Position numbers and translations under genes: made by a program. Positions 44,364 through 55,464 of a stretch of DNA of 64,000 nucleotides are shown piece by piece; the stretch's first letter is position 1; each line of letters begins with the position of its first letter. The DNA comes from Diaporthe sp. PMI_573 (Eukaryota > Ascomycota > Sordariomycetes > Diaporthales > Diaporthaceae). The DNA lies in assembly GCA_021399435.1 (NCBI GenBank), contig JAJTUP010000012.1, forward strand, positions 124,001-188,000. Direction: 5' to 3'. The notes under the pieces were generated by a model that had not been told where the DNA came from, did no database searches, and was given only the letters and a program-made list of their open reading frames with translations.

Positions 44364-45248
44364 ACAATGACAGATTTTCTGAATCGAATGGCTACCATGA
44401 AAGTAGAAGTCATTGGAGGCTCAAAGAACTTTTGGCTATACTCCGAGGCCAACGGTTACGATCTCACACATCCTCCTACTCCATATTCCTCACCCATTCG
44501 GCCACGACTGTCGCTTGAAACCACCACTGAACGCGTGGCAATCGACCCCGCCAAGACTGCGCTCGTGGTGATAGACCTGCAAAACTATTTTCTATCCCCC
44601 CTCCTAGGTCGTCCAGTTGATGGTGTTGGCATGAAAGTGGTGGATGAGCTCCTCGAACATGCAATCCCAGCGTGCAGGAAGGCTGGCATACCAATACTGT
44701 GGTTAGGCTGGGGCTTGACAGATCAGGACATCGAGGAGATGCCACCGACGATCATCAAGGGTTTTGCGGCCGACACCAACTTTGGAGATGATAAGAAAGT
44801 CGGCGGTCTGGGCTCTGAGATTGGGCCGTTGGAGCTTGAAGACGGCCGAGTAATCGAAGGCGGGCGGGTCATGATCAAAGACCAGTGGAATAGTGCCTTC
44901 TACCCCAGTCTGGCAGACGTTGCCGAGCCACAAGATATCTGGGTCTACAAAAAGCGCCTGTCGGGGTTTTGGGGTGGTACTGACGTCGAGGAAGCACTTG
45001 CGGATCGTGGCATCAGAACCCTGCTGTTCTCTGGTGCCAACACTGACCAGTGTGTCGGTGGCAGCCTTCAGGATGCTTTTACAAAGGGTTGGGACTGTCT
45101 CATGCTCAGCGACGGGTGTGGAACGACGAGGCCCGACTTCTGCAGACGGGGCATCGAGTTCAATTGTGAAGGGGGTTGGGGCTTTGTGTTGACCTGCGGA
45201 GAGTTGGCTGACGGAGTGAACAACATGCACGTCTCGGATCAGGATTGA
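44364..45248 (+). CDS. isochorismatase-like cysteine hydrolase
   Basis: This single-exon gene encodes 294 residues from the ATG at 44364 (MTDFLNRMATMK); an upstream in-frame ATG at 44091 exists but the added residues have no family match. The fold belongs to the isochorismatase/nicotinamidase superfamily, which cleaves C-N or C-O bonds with an Asp-Lys-Cys triad. Candidates are D71 in ALVVIDLQNYFLSP, K196 or K197 in WVYKKRLSGFWG and C230 in FSGANTDQCVGGSLQDAF. The preceding cis-peptide region (GANTDQC) is intact, so activity is plausible. No signal peptide. It shares a strand with the FAD oxidase and broken OPT gene and may belong to the same former catabolic cluster. The substrate cannot be read from sequence. 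Confidence 0.85.
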   Translation, partial: TMTDFLNRMATMKVEVIGGSKNFWLYSEANGYDLTHPPTPYSSPIRPRLSLETTTERVAIDPAKTALVVIDLQNYFLSPLLGRPVDGVGMKVVDELLEHAIPACRKAGIPILWLGWGLTDQDIEEMPPTIIKGFAADTNFGDDKKVGGLGSEIGPLELEDGRVIEGGRVMIKDQWNSAFYPSLADVAEPQDIWVYKKRLSGFWGGTDVEEALADRGIRTLLFSGANTDQCVGGSLQDAFTKGWDCLMLSDGCGTTRPDFCRRGIEFNCEGGWGFVLTCGELADGVNNMHVSDQD

Positions 45249-45436
45249 AACAGTCCAACCAATCGATCTCGCTTCTGTGGCGCGAAAATATGCAGACACG
45301 CATGCTTGAAACGGGTGCAATTGATTCCCGAGACGTTTCTCTATTGTCCTATGTACAGGCCGTTGCTCCCTGCGAGTGCGCACCTGCTCATCGTGCGATG
45401 GCCTTGGGCTGCCAGGAATCGATCTTCGACTTGGTC

Positions 45437-46171
45437 CTATCGTGAGATTAGCATCATTCGTCGGCCGATCCCTTCGATATACTCAACATACGTGCTGTAT
45501 GGCTTGTAAGCGCCCCTCGTAGCCGTGTAGTTCGGGATGTGGTATGGCTTCGCCCAGCTACGGGCTACTTTGGCAATGGGATCCTCCGTCGGGGGCTTGT
45601 CGACGGCGTAAGAGATCCAGGCGTGCCAGAAAGGCTCGATCTGGGCGCTGTTCGAGTCCGAAAGTGGTCAGCCGGCTTCCCTTGTCTCCAGCTCCTTCAG
45701 AGCGAGGGATGCTCTTGAACGTACGGATCAAAGTCGTGCTTCTTGTAGTCCACCCATCGTGTTCGCACTATCGGCCATTTTGATCAGCGACCTGCTCGGG
45801 AGATCTTGTCGCATGTTGGTTGGGGGCCATACAAGGCAGCTCATCCGTCCAGTTCTCGTAGTACTTGTTGCCGAACTTGTCGGTACCGACCAGGGTGCCG
45901 GCCTTGGTGTCGCCTGCTCCAGCATCAGCAACCATGAGATCCCTATGTATCTGCCATGCGCATCATACCGATGTACTATTGTGGAGAGTCGGAGGTCAGT
46001 CGTCATCCGAAAGGCGGCAAGGGATCGAATGTGGCAGGACGTACCTGAAGCTGGTGCCAGTATTCCTGCAATTGAACGCGTTAGCAGAGTCTTTGATTAC
46101 ATTGACCGCAGGGCACTTACCTTGAGGCCAATCCGGCGGAGGTTGCCGAGGGTCCTGGAAATGGTCGACAT
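45437..46171 (-). CDS. NDUFA12: mitochondrial complex I subunit NDUFA12 (B17.2)
   Basis: NDUFA12 is an accessory subunit at the matrix arm of NADH:ubiquinone oxidoreductase. Six exons fit by phase: 46171-46121, 46065-46045, 45975-45969, 45913-45833, 45767-45725 and 45647-45437, giving 137 residues. The order of family motifs is exact: MSTISRTLGNLRRIGLK, EYWHQLQ, YIG, DTKAGTLVGTDKFGNKYYE, RTRWVDYKKHDFDP, then QIEPFWHAWISY and DPIAKVARSWAKPYHIPN. Exon 2 has 21 nt and exon 3 only 7 nt (TACATCG), so automated models may miss the gene altogether. It diverges from PGS1, another mitochondrial gene, across about 300 nt. Confidence 0.93.
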
Positions 46172-46475
46172 CTTGACTACTGCTCAATGGGCGTCAAGTT
46201 GTCAAGTGCTGTGAGACGAGGTCGGAGTCGTGATGCGATTGAACGAGGTCGTCCTGACGCAGGTCCCAGAGCCGAAGGCGGGTGGGGCGACCACGGCCCA
46301 ATCATGAAGCTCCGGTATCTAAAGGGTACGTACCGCCGCCCCCCTGCTCATAGCTCCTTTGCTTTCCAACTCCTGAACTCGAACCCATCCCAAGCCATAC
46401 CGCCACTGAGACCCTCGATCTTGTGCTCCCAACAAGCGCGATACAGTAAGAGACCGCTCGGCTCCCGATGCGGCA
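46172..46475. promoter_or_regulatory. bidirectional promoter region of NDUFA12 and PGS1
   Basis: Only 304 nt separate the two divergent starts, and both genes encode mitochondrial proteins. I see no clear CCAAT or TATA box that I would commit to. Shared control is an inference from arrangement. Confidence 0.5.
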
Positions 46476-48065
46476 ATGCTTGCCCGGAGTTCCGTGACAA
46501 GATGTGGCATCGGTAGGGTCCGAAAGCCCTTTTCCTTCACGCCCAGCTTTCGATTCTCGAGGATCCCAGCTCGACGCCAGTATGCGACCGCCGGCACGGC
46601 TCCTGCATCGAGCACCATGAGCTCTGCGGGCATGCTTGCACCTTTCATGAGCGAGCTCGACAGGATAGCACCATCGTTTCCCATCAATGGCTCGCAGATA
46701 CGGATCCTGCAGACGCCCGCCGAGTTCTACGACACGCTGAAGGACAAGATCTCTAAAGCGGAACGGCGCATCTTCCTGTCGACGCTGTACATTGGAAAGA
46801 CAGAGCGGGAGCTGATAGAGACTCTGCGAGATGCTCTGCGGAGGAAGCCAGAGCTCAAGCTCAGCATATTGACGGATGCCCTGCGTGGCACGAGGGAGGC
46901 ACCCCAGCCGTCTTGCGCCTCGCTTCTGGCGCCACTTGTCGACGAGTTTGGACCAGACAGGGTCGAGATTCGGATGTACCACACGCCGAATCTGACCGGC
47001 TTGCGGAAGAAATACATACCTAAGAGAATAAATGAGGGTTGGGGACTGCAGCACATGAAGCTGTATGGCTTCGATGATGAGATCCTTCTGTCCGGGGCGA
47101 ATCTGTCCACGGATTACTTTACGAACAGGCAGGATCGTTACCATCTATTCTCCTCCAAAGATGTCACCGATTTCTTCTGGGGGCTACACAATGCCGTGTC
47201 ATCCCTGAGCTTCAGGATAGAACCGTCGAGCTCTGCAGCTGGCTTCGAAAAGGTCTGGCCGGTCGGAAATGCTGCGCCATCCCCTCTCGACAGCCCGAAG
47301 CAATTTGTATCCCAGTCCACTTCCTTGATCAAAGGACTGATCACACCTGACAAGACTTCATCAAGTTCGCCGAAAGGAGACTTCGACACAAGTGTCTATC
47401 CCTTGGCACAAATGACACAGCTCCTGTCGCCAGACACCTCAACCGAATTACCTGCCCTCACACATGTTCTCAAGACCCTGGCATCTCCCGAGTACTCTAA
47501 TTCGTCTTGGACTTTCACTGCCGGATACTTCAACCCCGCGCCATCACTCACAAAACTCCTCCTTGCCACGGCGTCGCACCACAATGTTGTCATTACCGCT
47601 TCCCCCTTCGCAAACGGCTTCTATCAATCCAAAGGCGTTTCCGGCATGTTGCCAGACGCGTACACATTGCTCGCGAGGAACTTCCTCCACGATGTGCATC
47701 ACCGCAAGAAGGACCTGGCCATCACGCTCAAGGAGTGGAGGAAGGGCACCGTCAACGAGCCCGACGGCTGGACGTATCACGCCAAAGGCATCTGGGTGAC
47801 CTTGCCCTCAGACTCGAACCCCTCACTAAGCCTGGTGGGGAGTTCGAATTATACAAAACGAAGTTACTCCTTGGATATCGAGGCCAACGCGATAATCCTG
47901 ACAAAGAACGAAGACCTAAAGAAAAGGCTCGGTGACGAGCAGCGCTGGTTGCAAGAGCACGCTACTCAAGTCACGAGGGACGACTTTGCCAGAACGGAGA
48001 GGAGAGTCAGCTTGAAGGTGCGCCTTGCGATGTGGATCGTTTCCCTGGTTGGCGGTGCGCTATAA
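46476..48065 (+). CDS. PGS1: phosphatidylglycerophosphate synthase (PGS1)
   Basis: PGS1 makes phosphatidylglycerol phosphate from CDP-diacylglycerol and glycerol-3-phosphate in the mitochondrial inner membrane, the first committed step to cardiolipin. The gene is intronless and encodes 529 residues. An Arg-rich, acid-poor N-terminus (MLARSSVTRCGIGRVRKPF) is a presequence. The enzyme is of the phospholipase D superfamily with two HxK motifs: H193-M-K195 in LQHMKLYGFDDEILLSGAN and H435-A-K437 in YHAKGIWVTLPSD, each followed by the usual SGANLS or GSSNY turn. QTPAEFYDTLKDKI and RRIFLSTLYIGKTE near the start are typical. A C-terminal hydrophobic stretch may associate with the membrane. The neighbour NDUFA12 is also mitochondrial. 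Confidence 0.95.
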   Translation: MLARSSVTRCGIGRVRKPFSFTPSFRFSRIPARRQYATAGTAPASSTMSSAGMLAPFMSELDRIAPSFPINGSQIRILQTPAEFYDTLKDKISKAERRIFLSTLYIGKTERELIETLRDALRRKPELKLSILTDALRGTREAPQPSCASLLAPLVDEFGPDRVEIRMYHTPNLTGLRKKYIPKRINEGWGLQHMKLYGFDDEILLSGANLSTDYFTNRQDRYHLFSSKDVTDFFWGLHNAVSSLSFRIEPSSSAAGFEKVWPVGNAAPSPLDSPKQFVSQSTSLIKGLITPDKTSSSSPKGDFDTSVYPLAQMTQLLSPDTSTELPALTHVLKTLASPEYSNSSWTFTAGYFNPAPSLTKLLLATASHHNVVITASPFANGFYQSKGVSGMLPDAYTLLARNFLHDVHHRKKDLAITLKEWRKGTVNEPDGWTYHAKGIWVTLPSDSNPSLSLVGSSNYTKRSYSLDIEANAIILTKNEDLKKRLGDEQRWLQEHATQVTRDDFARTERRVSLKVRLAMWIVSLVGGAL

Positions 48066-48517
48066 GAGTAGCAGACCTGTTCTTTGCACCATTATCGCCA
48101 CATAACCGGCCAGACGGGCAGTCCAGTTGTCCTGCCAAGAATGAGCATCCAAGTGAGAAGAAACCGCATCTGCGAGGACCATTCCGGCGGCCGCGCGGCA
48201 ATCTTGACACCACGGTGGTCGTCGATACCTGGGCAACCAGGTCTTTGTTCCTCCTTCCCCAGTGCTGCAAGTGGTATTCTGTGCGCGCTTGGTCTCGAGC
48301 GACCTGCAGGCTGCGAAAGACTGCAATCGAGGCTAGTTCATTTGATGAGCTGACTCAATTAGAAACATGATACCCTCACATAAGCAATCAAGTGGACATT
48401 TTCGAGGCTGAATGGCCTTGTCTTCAAAAGTTGAGGATCTTTTTCTGTTTATGCTCTAATGTAGTGTGCTTTCCTTGAAGGAGACACTGCTCTTCCTGGT
48501 CACTGGCCTAGTGCATG
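48066..48517. other. convergent 3' intergenic region
   Basis: This lies between the stops of PGS1 and the MFS gene. The plus-strand frame 48032-48370 has no recognisable domain. No gene seen. Confidence 0.55.
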
Positions 48518-50249
48518 TTACAGCTGATACAAGAAGTACCTGTTCTCCAGGTCAGTAAGGTCCAGCAGGGAGACGTCTGCCTCAACCTGCACTGTGGCCC
48601 CATCCCTTTCGACCTGGACCATGCCTACTGGCCGGTATCCCAAAGCCTCCTGTTCCGAAATCCACCTCCTCCGCTCCTTGTTTCTCCGCGACAGGATGAG
48701 GTGAATAGCAAACATGCACAGCGGAGCTCCGACCCAGCTGACGACAATCTGCGTAATCCACGCCCCGTAGTACCGCGGGCCGTCCTTCTCAGCCCATATC
48801 TGTGGGCTCACCAGGTTCGCCACGCTATACCCAACCATCCACAAAACGTTGCGCATGAGCTTCTTGGTGTACCCGCCCGCTGTCGCCGTATTCCACCCAA
48901 GCGCGATGATGTACGTGATGCCAAAGGTCGAGCCGGCGAGGAGCATGCACGCAAGGAGCGGCAGCCGCTGGTCCCACCGTATCGCCACCATGCCAATGCC
49001 ACCCGCGACGGAAAACATGGACCAGAAGGCGCCCCAGAGCGCGGTCCGGCCGGGGAAGAACCGGAGGAGGAGGAAGGCGGCGACGGAGCACACTACGGCG
49101 AAGGCGCCTCCTGCGGCTGACACCAGCGTGGAACCAAGGGTGTCGACGCCGATGGCGAGGAAGAGCAGGTTCTGCTGGTACGTGAGGTTGTTGGAGAGCT
49201 GGTTGGCGAGGGCTGTCACGAAGAAGAGCCAGGAGACCGGGTCGCGGAGGGTCTCGCTGATCTGGGACCGCTTGACGGTCTTCTGCTCGATGGACGACTT
49301 GGTGGCCGCGTGGATCCGCCAGATGGTGTGGACGCGCTCGTCGAGGGTGAGGAAGCTAGCCTTGGCCGGGTTGTCTGGGTAGAAGAAGAAGGTGTACACT
49401 GCTATGAGGAGGGTAATACCGCCGGTGATGATCATGAAGAGCTTCCACGGCAGGACGTCCTTGGACTGGATGTGCAGAAGCCCGTAGGCGATGAACCCTG
49501 CCGGTATGGGGGACGCCAGGCACGAGGTCCAGAACAGTGGTTGGTAACGCACCGCTTCGACTGGCGTGAAGAACATGCCCATCGTCACCTCCATTGCTGG
49601 GACCAGGCAGGACTCGAAGAAACCCAGGAAGAACCGCAGTGGGATAAGGCCGCCATAGCTCTTTGCTGTGCAGTGGAGGAAGACCACCAACGACCAGAGA
49701 AACACGGAAATGGTGACGAAGCGGCCGAGCGAGAGTTTCTGCATCAGGTAGTGGCCTGGGACCTGGGCGACCATGTAACCTGGAAGGCGAAGCACTTGTC
49801 AATGGTCTTGAAGCGATCCTGATTCAACAATGGAAAATCTTACCAGCGTAGAAGAGCGTGTTGAGGTTGTTGTACTGGGTATCGTTGATCCCAGTCTCCT
49901 CGTAGATACCAAGTAGGGCTGCATAAGACAGAGTCGACTTGTCGATCTATCGGGGTAGGCCGTAGCAGTGTAAGTCAAACGCTTCCCACCCACAGTGGAC
50001 CGAACAACATACATAGAGCATGAGATCGATGATGATGACAAGTACCAGGATATGGTTGCGAATCTTGGCCTTGAGCTTTCCTTCGAGCTCAGGCGTTAGC
50101 TCGCCGACGTTGGCGCCGTGCTCCTCAAGCAGTTGCAGAGTCTCGTCAGCGCCTTTTTCCGAGACGACCTTGGCCAGCCTGATGGAGGCTCTGTCCGAGG
50201 AGACAGAAGGCGGTTCCTTTGCGGCTTGGACTTTGTCTTCTTTCTCCAT
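48518..50249 (-). CDS. MFS transporter, Dal5/allantoate permease (ACS) family
   Basis: Exons are 50249-50013, 49946-49844 and 49779-48518, giving 533 residues; the start ATG at 50249 has a strong GCCATGG context and removes upstream residues of the longer open frame. The protein has the 12-span plan of the anion:cation symporter family: a cytoplasmic N-terminus, LRNH-type KIRNHILVLVIIIDLMLY into span 1, YNNLNTLFYAGYMVAQVPGHYLMQ across the second intron, SLGRFVTISVFLWSLVVF, LRFFLGFFESCLVPAMEVTM, and a central loop with DERVHTIWRIHA. Members move allantoate, ureidosuccinate, nicotinate, biotin and similar weak acids at the plasma membrane. The substrate cannot be inferred from sequence alone. 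The cytoplasmic tail ends YFLYQL. Confidence 0.9.
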
Positions 50250-53200
50250 GGCAAATGTCTGGAGGCTTACGGATCGGGTTTGCAAACGACTGGTCCCACG
50301 GCAAACAGAGGGGGCCTCAAAAAGTCCTACATGGTCATGCTGCTTCACGGCCTAGGACTTATAATTCAGTATCACTTCCTGTTGAATCGCATTGCGGCTT
50401 ATTTCTGCCAAGATGACCTGGGAAATCATAAATCCTCATCCATTTTCAGAAAAGACAGTGATCGCGACTTCTGTTCCACGAAGCACGCAAGGCGTTGATA
50501 GCACCCAGTAACGCGCTTAGAAAGTGGGTTATCATTCCACATTGATTCCATGTTGTTGCACAGTAACGGGCTTATCGCCATTGAGCTGTGGAATGGTCTC
50601 TCTGGCGCGTCGAATGTCCTGCAGGGGCCATGAGTCGCATGTCTTTGCAGCCGAGTGGTGCCGACATTTTTTTGCTGACGGCCCGGATGAGCGGAATGCA
50701 GTTTGGACGGGATGCAAGGAGGCAGGCTAACAAACATCGTCACGCCTGAAAGTCTCGGGATTATTTGCGACCCGAGAATTAAAGCGAGCGTCTTGCTCTA
50801 CGGATACTTAATCTGCCAAAGCACGATCCTACAACGACCTCATTTCTCCGTCCAAGCTATGAAATTTACCCAGGTCTATGCGACAGAATTGTACTAGATT
50901 CATTGTCACATAAATACCTGGACTAGAATTGTTTCGCCTCATGTTTTGAGTGCGAGTATCTCGGAGGAAGGTTATGTGTGGAGAGCAAATTTCGGAAGAA
51001 GGATTTGCTTTAGTGGGCAAATGTGATGAAGAAAGAACGAAGAAATACGTAAAAGCATCCCCAAAGTCGATGTTCTATCCACTCTGGTGCTCAGAGACGC
51101 TTGGGATACAGCATTTACAGGCTGAGCAGGCCATCAATCTGACTCGCCTACGATAAGTAGATACTAGTATGCAACTTCTCTTACATCTGTTGAATCCAGT
51201 CAGGCATATAGGGCCCAAAACCATGCTGCAGAGGCATGGGTGCATCCATTTTCCCTCTGACAGCATAGTTCAAGTACATCCTGCCTTCCAAACAACAGCA
51301 GATGAGATGAACTGGAACAGGGGAGCCGTGTACAAGCTGGGCCCGTTCCTCTGTAATAGACATGACGTCTAGAAGAATCCACTTCGGATGTAGTCCGCAT
51401 GATGATCGTTCATCCTGTCACGCTGTCCATTGTTATTTTCAATTGTACCGGTCAAACAGAGAACTCCTCGACCACAAGGTATGGTTCTGAACATGCACAA
51501 GTCAGTAATTATATAAGAGAACCAGCTTCCTTCAATTAGTGACATTTTTACCACGATTCTAATTTCACAGTCTTCATTGATGGGAACAGGTCCATAAAAT
51601 GAGGCGCTAATCACAAAACAGCGTGGAGGCAAGGTTGATCTGAACTACTGACTGTCACAAGACTTTGGATCAGATGCTGCCACAAGTTCAAGGAAGCTTC
51701 GGCTTAATCCTGTTACAGCATTTTTACAGCTGCCATTCAACAAACCCAGGTGACTACAAATCGGAGAGTGGACGCATGCGTCTTGTGATTTTCGCCATGT
51801 GTAAGTAGGCACTGTACCCCGATCACGGCCAAGGATTACCACGGGATCGGATTCGCACTACGAGGAGGAAAAGGACGAGAAATCTTGACCCTCCAGATTT
51901 GCTGCTACTGTTCGCGGCCACTCTCGTTCCGTGTGTCACATGTCCGCAGTGTACTACATGAGGGTCAGGTTGTCCCCAACTCAGTATGAGTTCTGTGTGG
52001 GTGCCTGCTAGTAAGATGTGATAATCGAGTTGCGAATGGCCAATAATAGACTCGCTGGTTGGTTGATATCCTAACAGTCCCGGGCGAGATGGATTTCCCA
52101 ACCCCGCATATAGGATGCATGAGATGATTTATTGCAATCCTAAGGTGGTGAAACATTGGGCTAATTGGACAGGTCTCGGTGGCCGTGGCTTGCAGGAATC
52201 CCGGGAGACTGGTGATCCGCGAGGAGGCTCCAGTTTTAACCTGGTTATTTCCTCCGACAATGTGAATGGGTGACGTATCGTGTACAATTTTAATCGATCG
52301 ACTTGATCCAGCTGTGACCTTTTCAAGCACTGTACTTGCTGAGTTTGATTTTGTGATGGTAAACCTTTAGGGTGTCAACCGGAGCTTGATGCAGGTGCGA
52401 GACACCTCCGTTCCGGGAGGACTATCGGCCGATATAGGACCAGATTCGGCCGAGAGTGATCCCCTTTCGTAACATATTCCGGAATGCAATGTGCAACCTT
52501 ACTCTATCGCAAGGATTGCTCCGTGGAGGCACGCATGTCTATCGTCTTTGTGAGGATTCCTACATGCGCAAACGATAGTCGCCAAGTAGATATCCCTTTC
52601 AAGGCGCATTCCTCAGCTCAGATGAGCTCTGAATAAGATCGCCACTTAACTAACCCTAATCTGTGTTTGCCAGGGGGCTGGGAATCAAAGTTTCAATGTT
52701 CCCCGTCCGCGAGGCCGGATCACTCACGTTCCGGCCGCCCCCCGCAGACGCCGGCCACGGGGGCCCACGGGTCCCGCAAAATCCCCAACACGGGAGCGTC
52801 GAGGCCAATTCGGTGCTGCAACAACAGTCGATTCAACAACAACGGCAGGTGGTTGCGGCCGCTCGTGTGATGGATGACTCGGGACGCTGGCCACGGTGCA
52901 CGGTGAGACCGAGTGACGTGTCATTCGCGAACTATCATCGTTGCCAGACAGCATTAGCCTGTTGTACAGTTCCGATCTTGAGATAATCGGTCCGCGCTCA
53001 AACCCAATCCACCCAAGGCCGCTAGCTCCGCCGGCTGTTGTCTATTGCAAGCAGGCTGGGTGGATGTGGTCGCGCGTCCTCGTGCCGGTAAACATCGCTT
53101 CCGCGCCATCTGGCCGGCCTAGTTGACCGCCCCCCTCTTGCAAGACAACAATGCATGTGCACCTAGCTCGTGAGATGTGAACAATCTGCAGTCAGCTGGC

Positions 53201-53839
53201 GCTGGCACCTGCAAGCCCGCCCATCCTTCTCTCGGGAAGGCCAGAAGCCGTTCTGTTTACTCCCTTTTGTTCCATGGGCACTTTGCCTTTCCCGACGGAA
53301 GCGCGGGGCCTGGGCGGCGATGTTTGGGCTCCTGTCAGGGACGTTTCAGCCAATGGCCGGACCGCCCGTTGAGCAGCGCTTCAACATTCTTCTCGGAAAC
53401 CACTTCTCCCGTCTGTTCGGGGTCTCCTTTTGTGACCAGATCTGCACGGCCTAGCATGTTTGGAATCCCACGTTGTCCCCTCCCGCCCGACATCCTTTGC
53501 CCTGGCAGCCTGGGACGCGCTCATCCGGTACTCAGCATCCGGGAGCCAAGCCGCCGATTGTTTTCGTCGTTTTTTGTTTCATAAACAACATGACAGCACG
53601 GCCCGAGTAGGTTGCTTCTGCGCAACCTCGTGCTTACATCCTCCCGGTTCTCCCGGAGTCTCCTTGTCTGCCGGCACCCATTCTTTGCCCTTGCAGTAGC
53701 GCCGGAGCAATAAGATAGAGAACATGGTCGTTTATAAGCCATGCTCACCCGTCCATCACCATTCCTCCACGTCCACTTTCCCTGGATGCCCCCAGCCCTC
53801 TACACATGGGCTCATCCAAACCGCACCCTCTGGTCCAAG
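50250..53839. other. long gene-free interval
   Basis: About 3.6 kb has no supportable gene. The left two thirds are mid-AT with many small frames in all phases; 52660-53540 is GC-rich with CGG and CCGN-type motifs and could be promoter of the secreted protein gene. A TATA-like TTTATAAG lies at 53731-53738. Confidence 0.5.
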
Positions 53840-54807
53840 ATGCCCGGTCTCAAGGTCTTCCACGTCACCGCACTGGCGACTCTCGTCCTGTCGTCCGTGC
53901 TGTTGAGCATATCCGCACAAGACACATGCACGACGAGTAGCCAGCCAAATCCCATCGCTCAGCAGTATCCGGATGCGCCGACGGGGACCCTGAACACAAC
54001 AATGGCTATAGTACCAATACCCCTCGATACTGCGAGGAGGATCATACCCCCACAGCATGCCATCCTCGAAGGCGCATATAGGGCTTTGATGCCTGATTTC
54101 CCGGCCGACATGTACCCTGCATTTGTGACAGCCGCGTTGGACCACGACATCCAACTAGCTGCCCTCGGCATCAACGTACAGGACTTCCAGGTTAGTGCTT
54201 CTCGTGGCCCAGAAAACAAGGACCAAGCTCTAACATGCATCAACAGCGCTTCGGCTGGTCATTCCCATTCATAGACCTGCTCGGCGACGGCTACTCGTCA
54301 TTCACAATGGCGCCGGCCCAGATGATCAGCGACGACAACCAGATAGCCATAAACGGCTCCCGGGACTACGGCACCATCGTGCACCCGACCAAGTTCGAGC
54401 CGGGATGCGAGGCCTACGGGCGGCTGCCGGACGGCTCGACCTACTTCAAGGGCCACGCGACCGACGGCTCGGACAAGTACGTCATGCTGGAGTTCTCGTC
54501 GCTCGCCGAGGGGGAGGTCAACCCGTACCCCATCGAGGTGTACCAGAACCTCACGAACCAGCCCATCTTCGCCAACGGAACCCAGTGCGACAGGATGGTG
54601 CGGCTGTTCAACACGACCATCAGCCAGGGCCAGTGGGCGCCGGTGCCGGTGAAAGGCTCCGTCTTCTCGAACCTGGAGCCGATGGAGGATTTGACGGATG
54701 GGCTGGGTGAGGTTTTTGGAGTTCTTATTGATACCCCTTTTATTGAGTTTAATGGGCAGGATTGCACCACATTGAAAGGATATTCTGGCACCGGGCCTGG
54801 AGACTAG
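53840..54807 (+). CDS. secreted protein of unknown function
   Basis: Exon 1 is 53840-54190 and exon 2 is 54247-54807 (56-nt intron, donor GTTAGT, phase 0), giving 303 residues. I start at 53840 rather than 53741 because a TATA-like sequence at 53731 lies too near the upstream ATG, and because residues from 53840 (MPGLKVFHVTALATLVLSSV) are a good signal peptide. The mature protein begins with TCTTSSQPNPIAQQ and contains IVPIPLDTARRIIPPQHAIL, then a compact domain (RFGWSFPFIDLLGDGYSSFT, FKGHATDGSDKYVML) with several N-glycosylation sequons and few cysteines. Its start somewhat resembles acetoacetate decarboxylase-like beta-cone proteins, but I cannot assign a function. It has no membrane anchor. 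Confidence 0.75.
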
Positions 54808-55464
54808 ACCGAGGGCATAAGGTCTTGGTCTCCCATTTTCATATTATAATGCATATCGATTTACTCGAACTATTCTCAAGACATGATGAAATCGTCACAT
54901 GTTTCTGAACAATTTATCCGACTTGATATATGCCACGAGCATATCCCATTGGGCTGTGTGTTATTAGCCTGTAGCAATGAGACCAGCAAATCGGAAAATT
55001 TGGTTGCTGCAATGCATGCGGTCGAAGCTCCGCAAGGTCGACAAGAATGGACTCGGGAGTAGGACTTTAATTTGCCAAGACATTCTCGGGACTTACACAG
55101 TATGGCTAGCACAGGTCAAGGCGACAAGGAGATCTATTTGTGAGTAACGTTAGGCTCAGTCTGTCCTGTCCTGTCTAGTGGGAAATGTTCTCATTGTGTT
55201 CTACTCCTCAAAGCGCTCATGTCGACCGAATAGCTTGCCCATAACCATCCTACGTAATTCTTCCTGGTGGGATTCCCCATCTATCCAGCCATATCTTGTG
55301 GATTGCTACTCGTGTTACAAGAGCGTGCTGCCATAGAATTTTATGTGGAGGAAACCTCTGAAGAAAGAATGATCTTATGGAGATCCACTGCTTTCCCAGA
55401 CAGAGGGAAGTCAGGGCATTAGCAGGATAACCACATGCAGGCAATCGGCACGGACCGAGCAAGT
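54808..55464. other. convergent 3' intergenic region
   Basis: This separates the stops of the secreted protein and BTB genes. No gene seen. Confidence 0.55.

Noticed and set aside
45650..45659. GTTCGAGTCC, a tRNA B-box-like sequence
   Set aside because: It lies at an NDUFA12 intron-exon junction and no cloverleaf can be formed around it.
52660..53540. Overlapping plus-strand frames in GC-rich sequence
   Set aside because: Several frames are open at once because of base composition; none has a domain or splice continuation.
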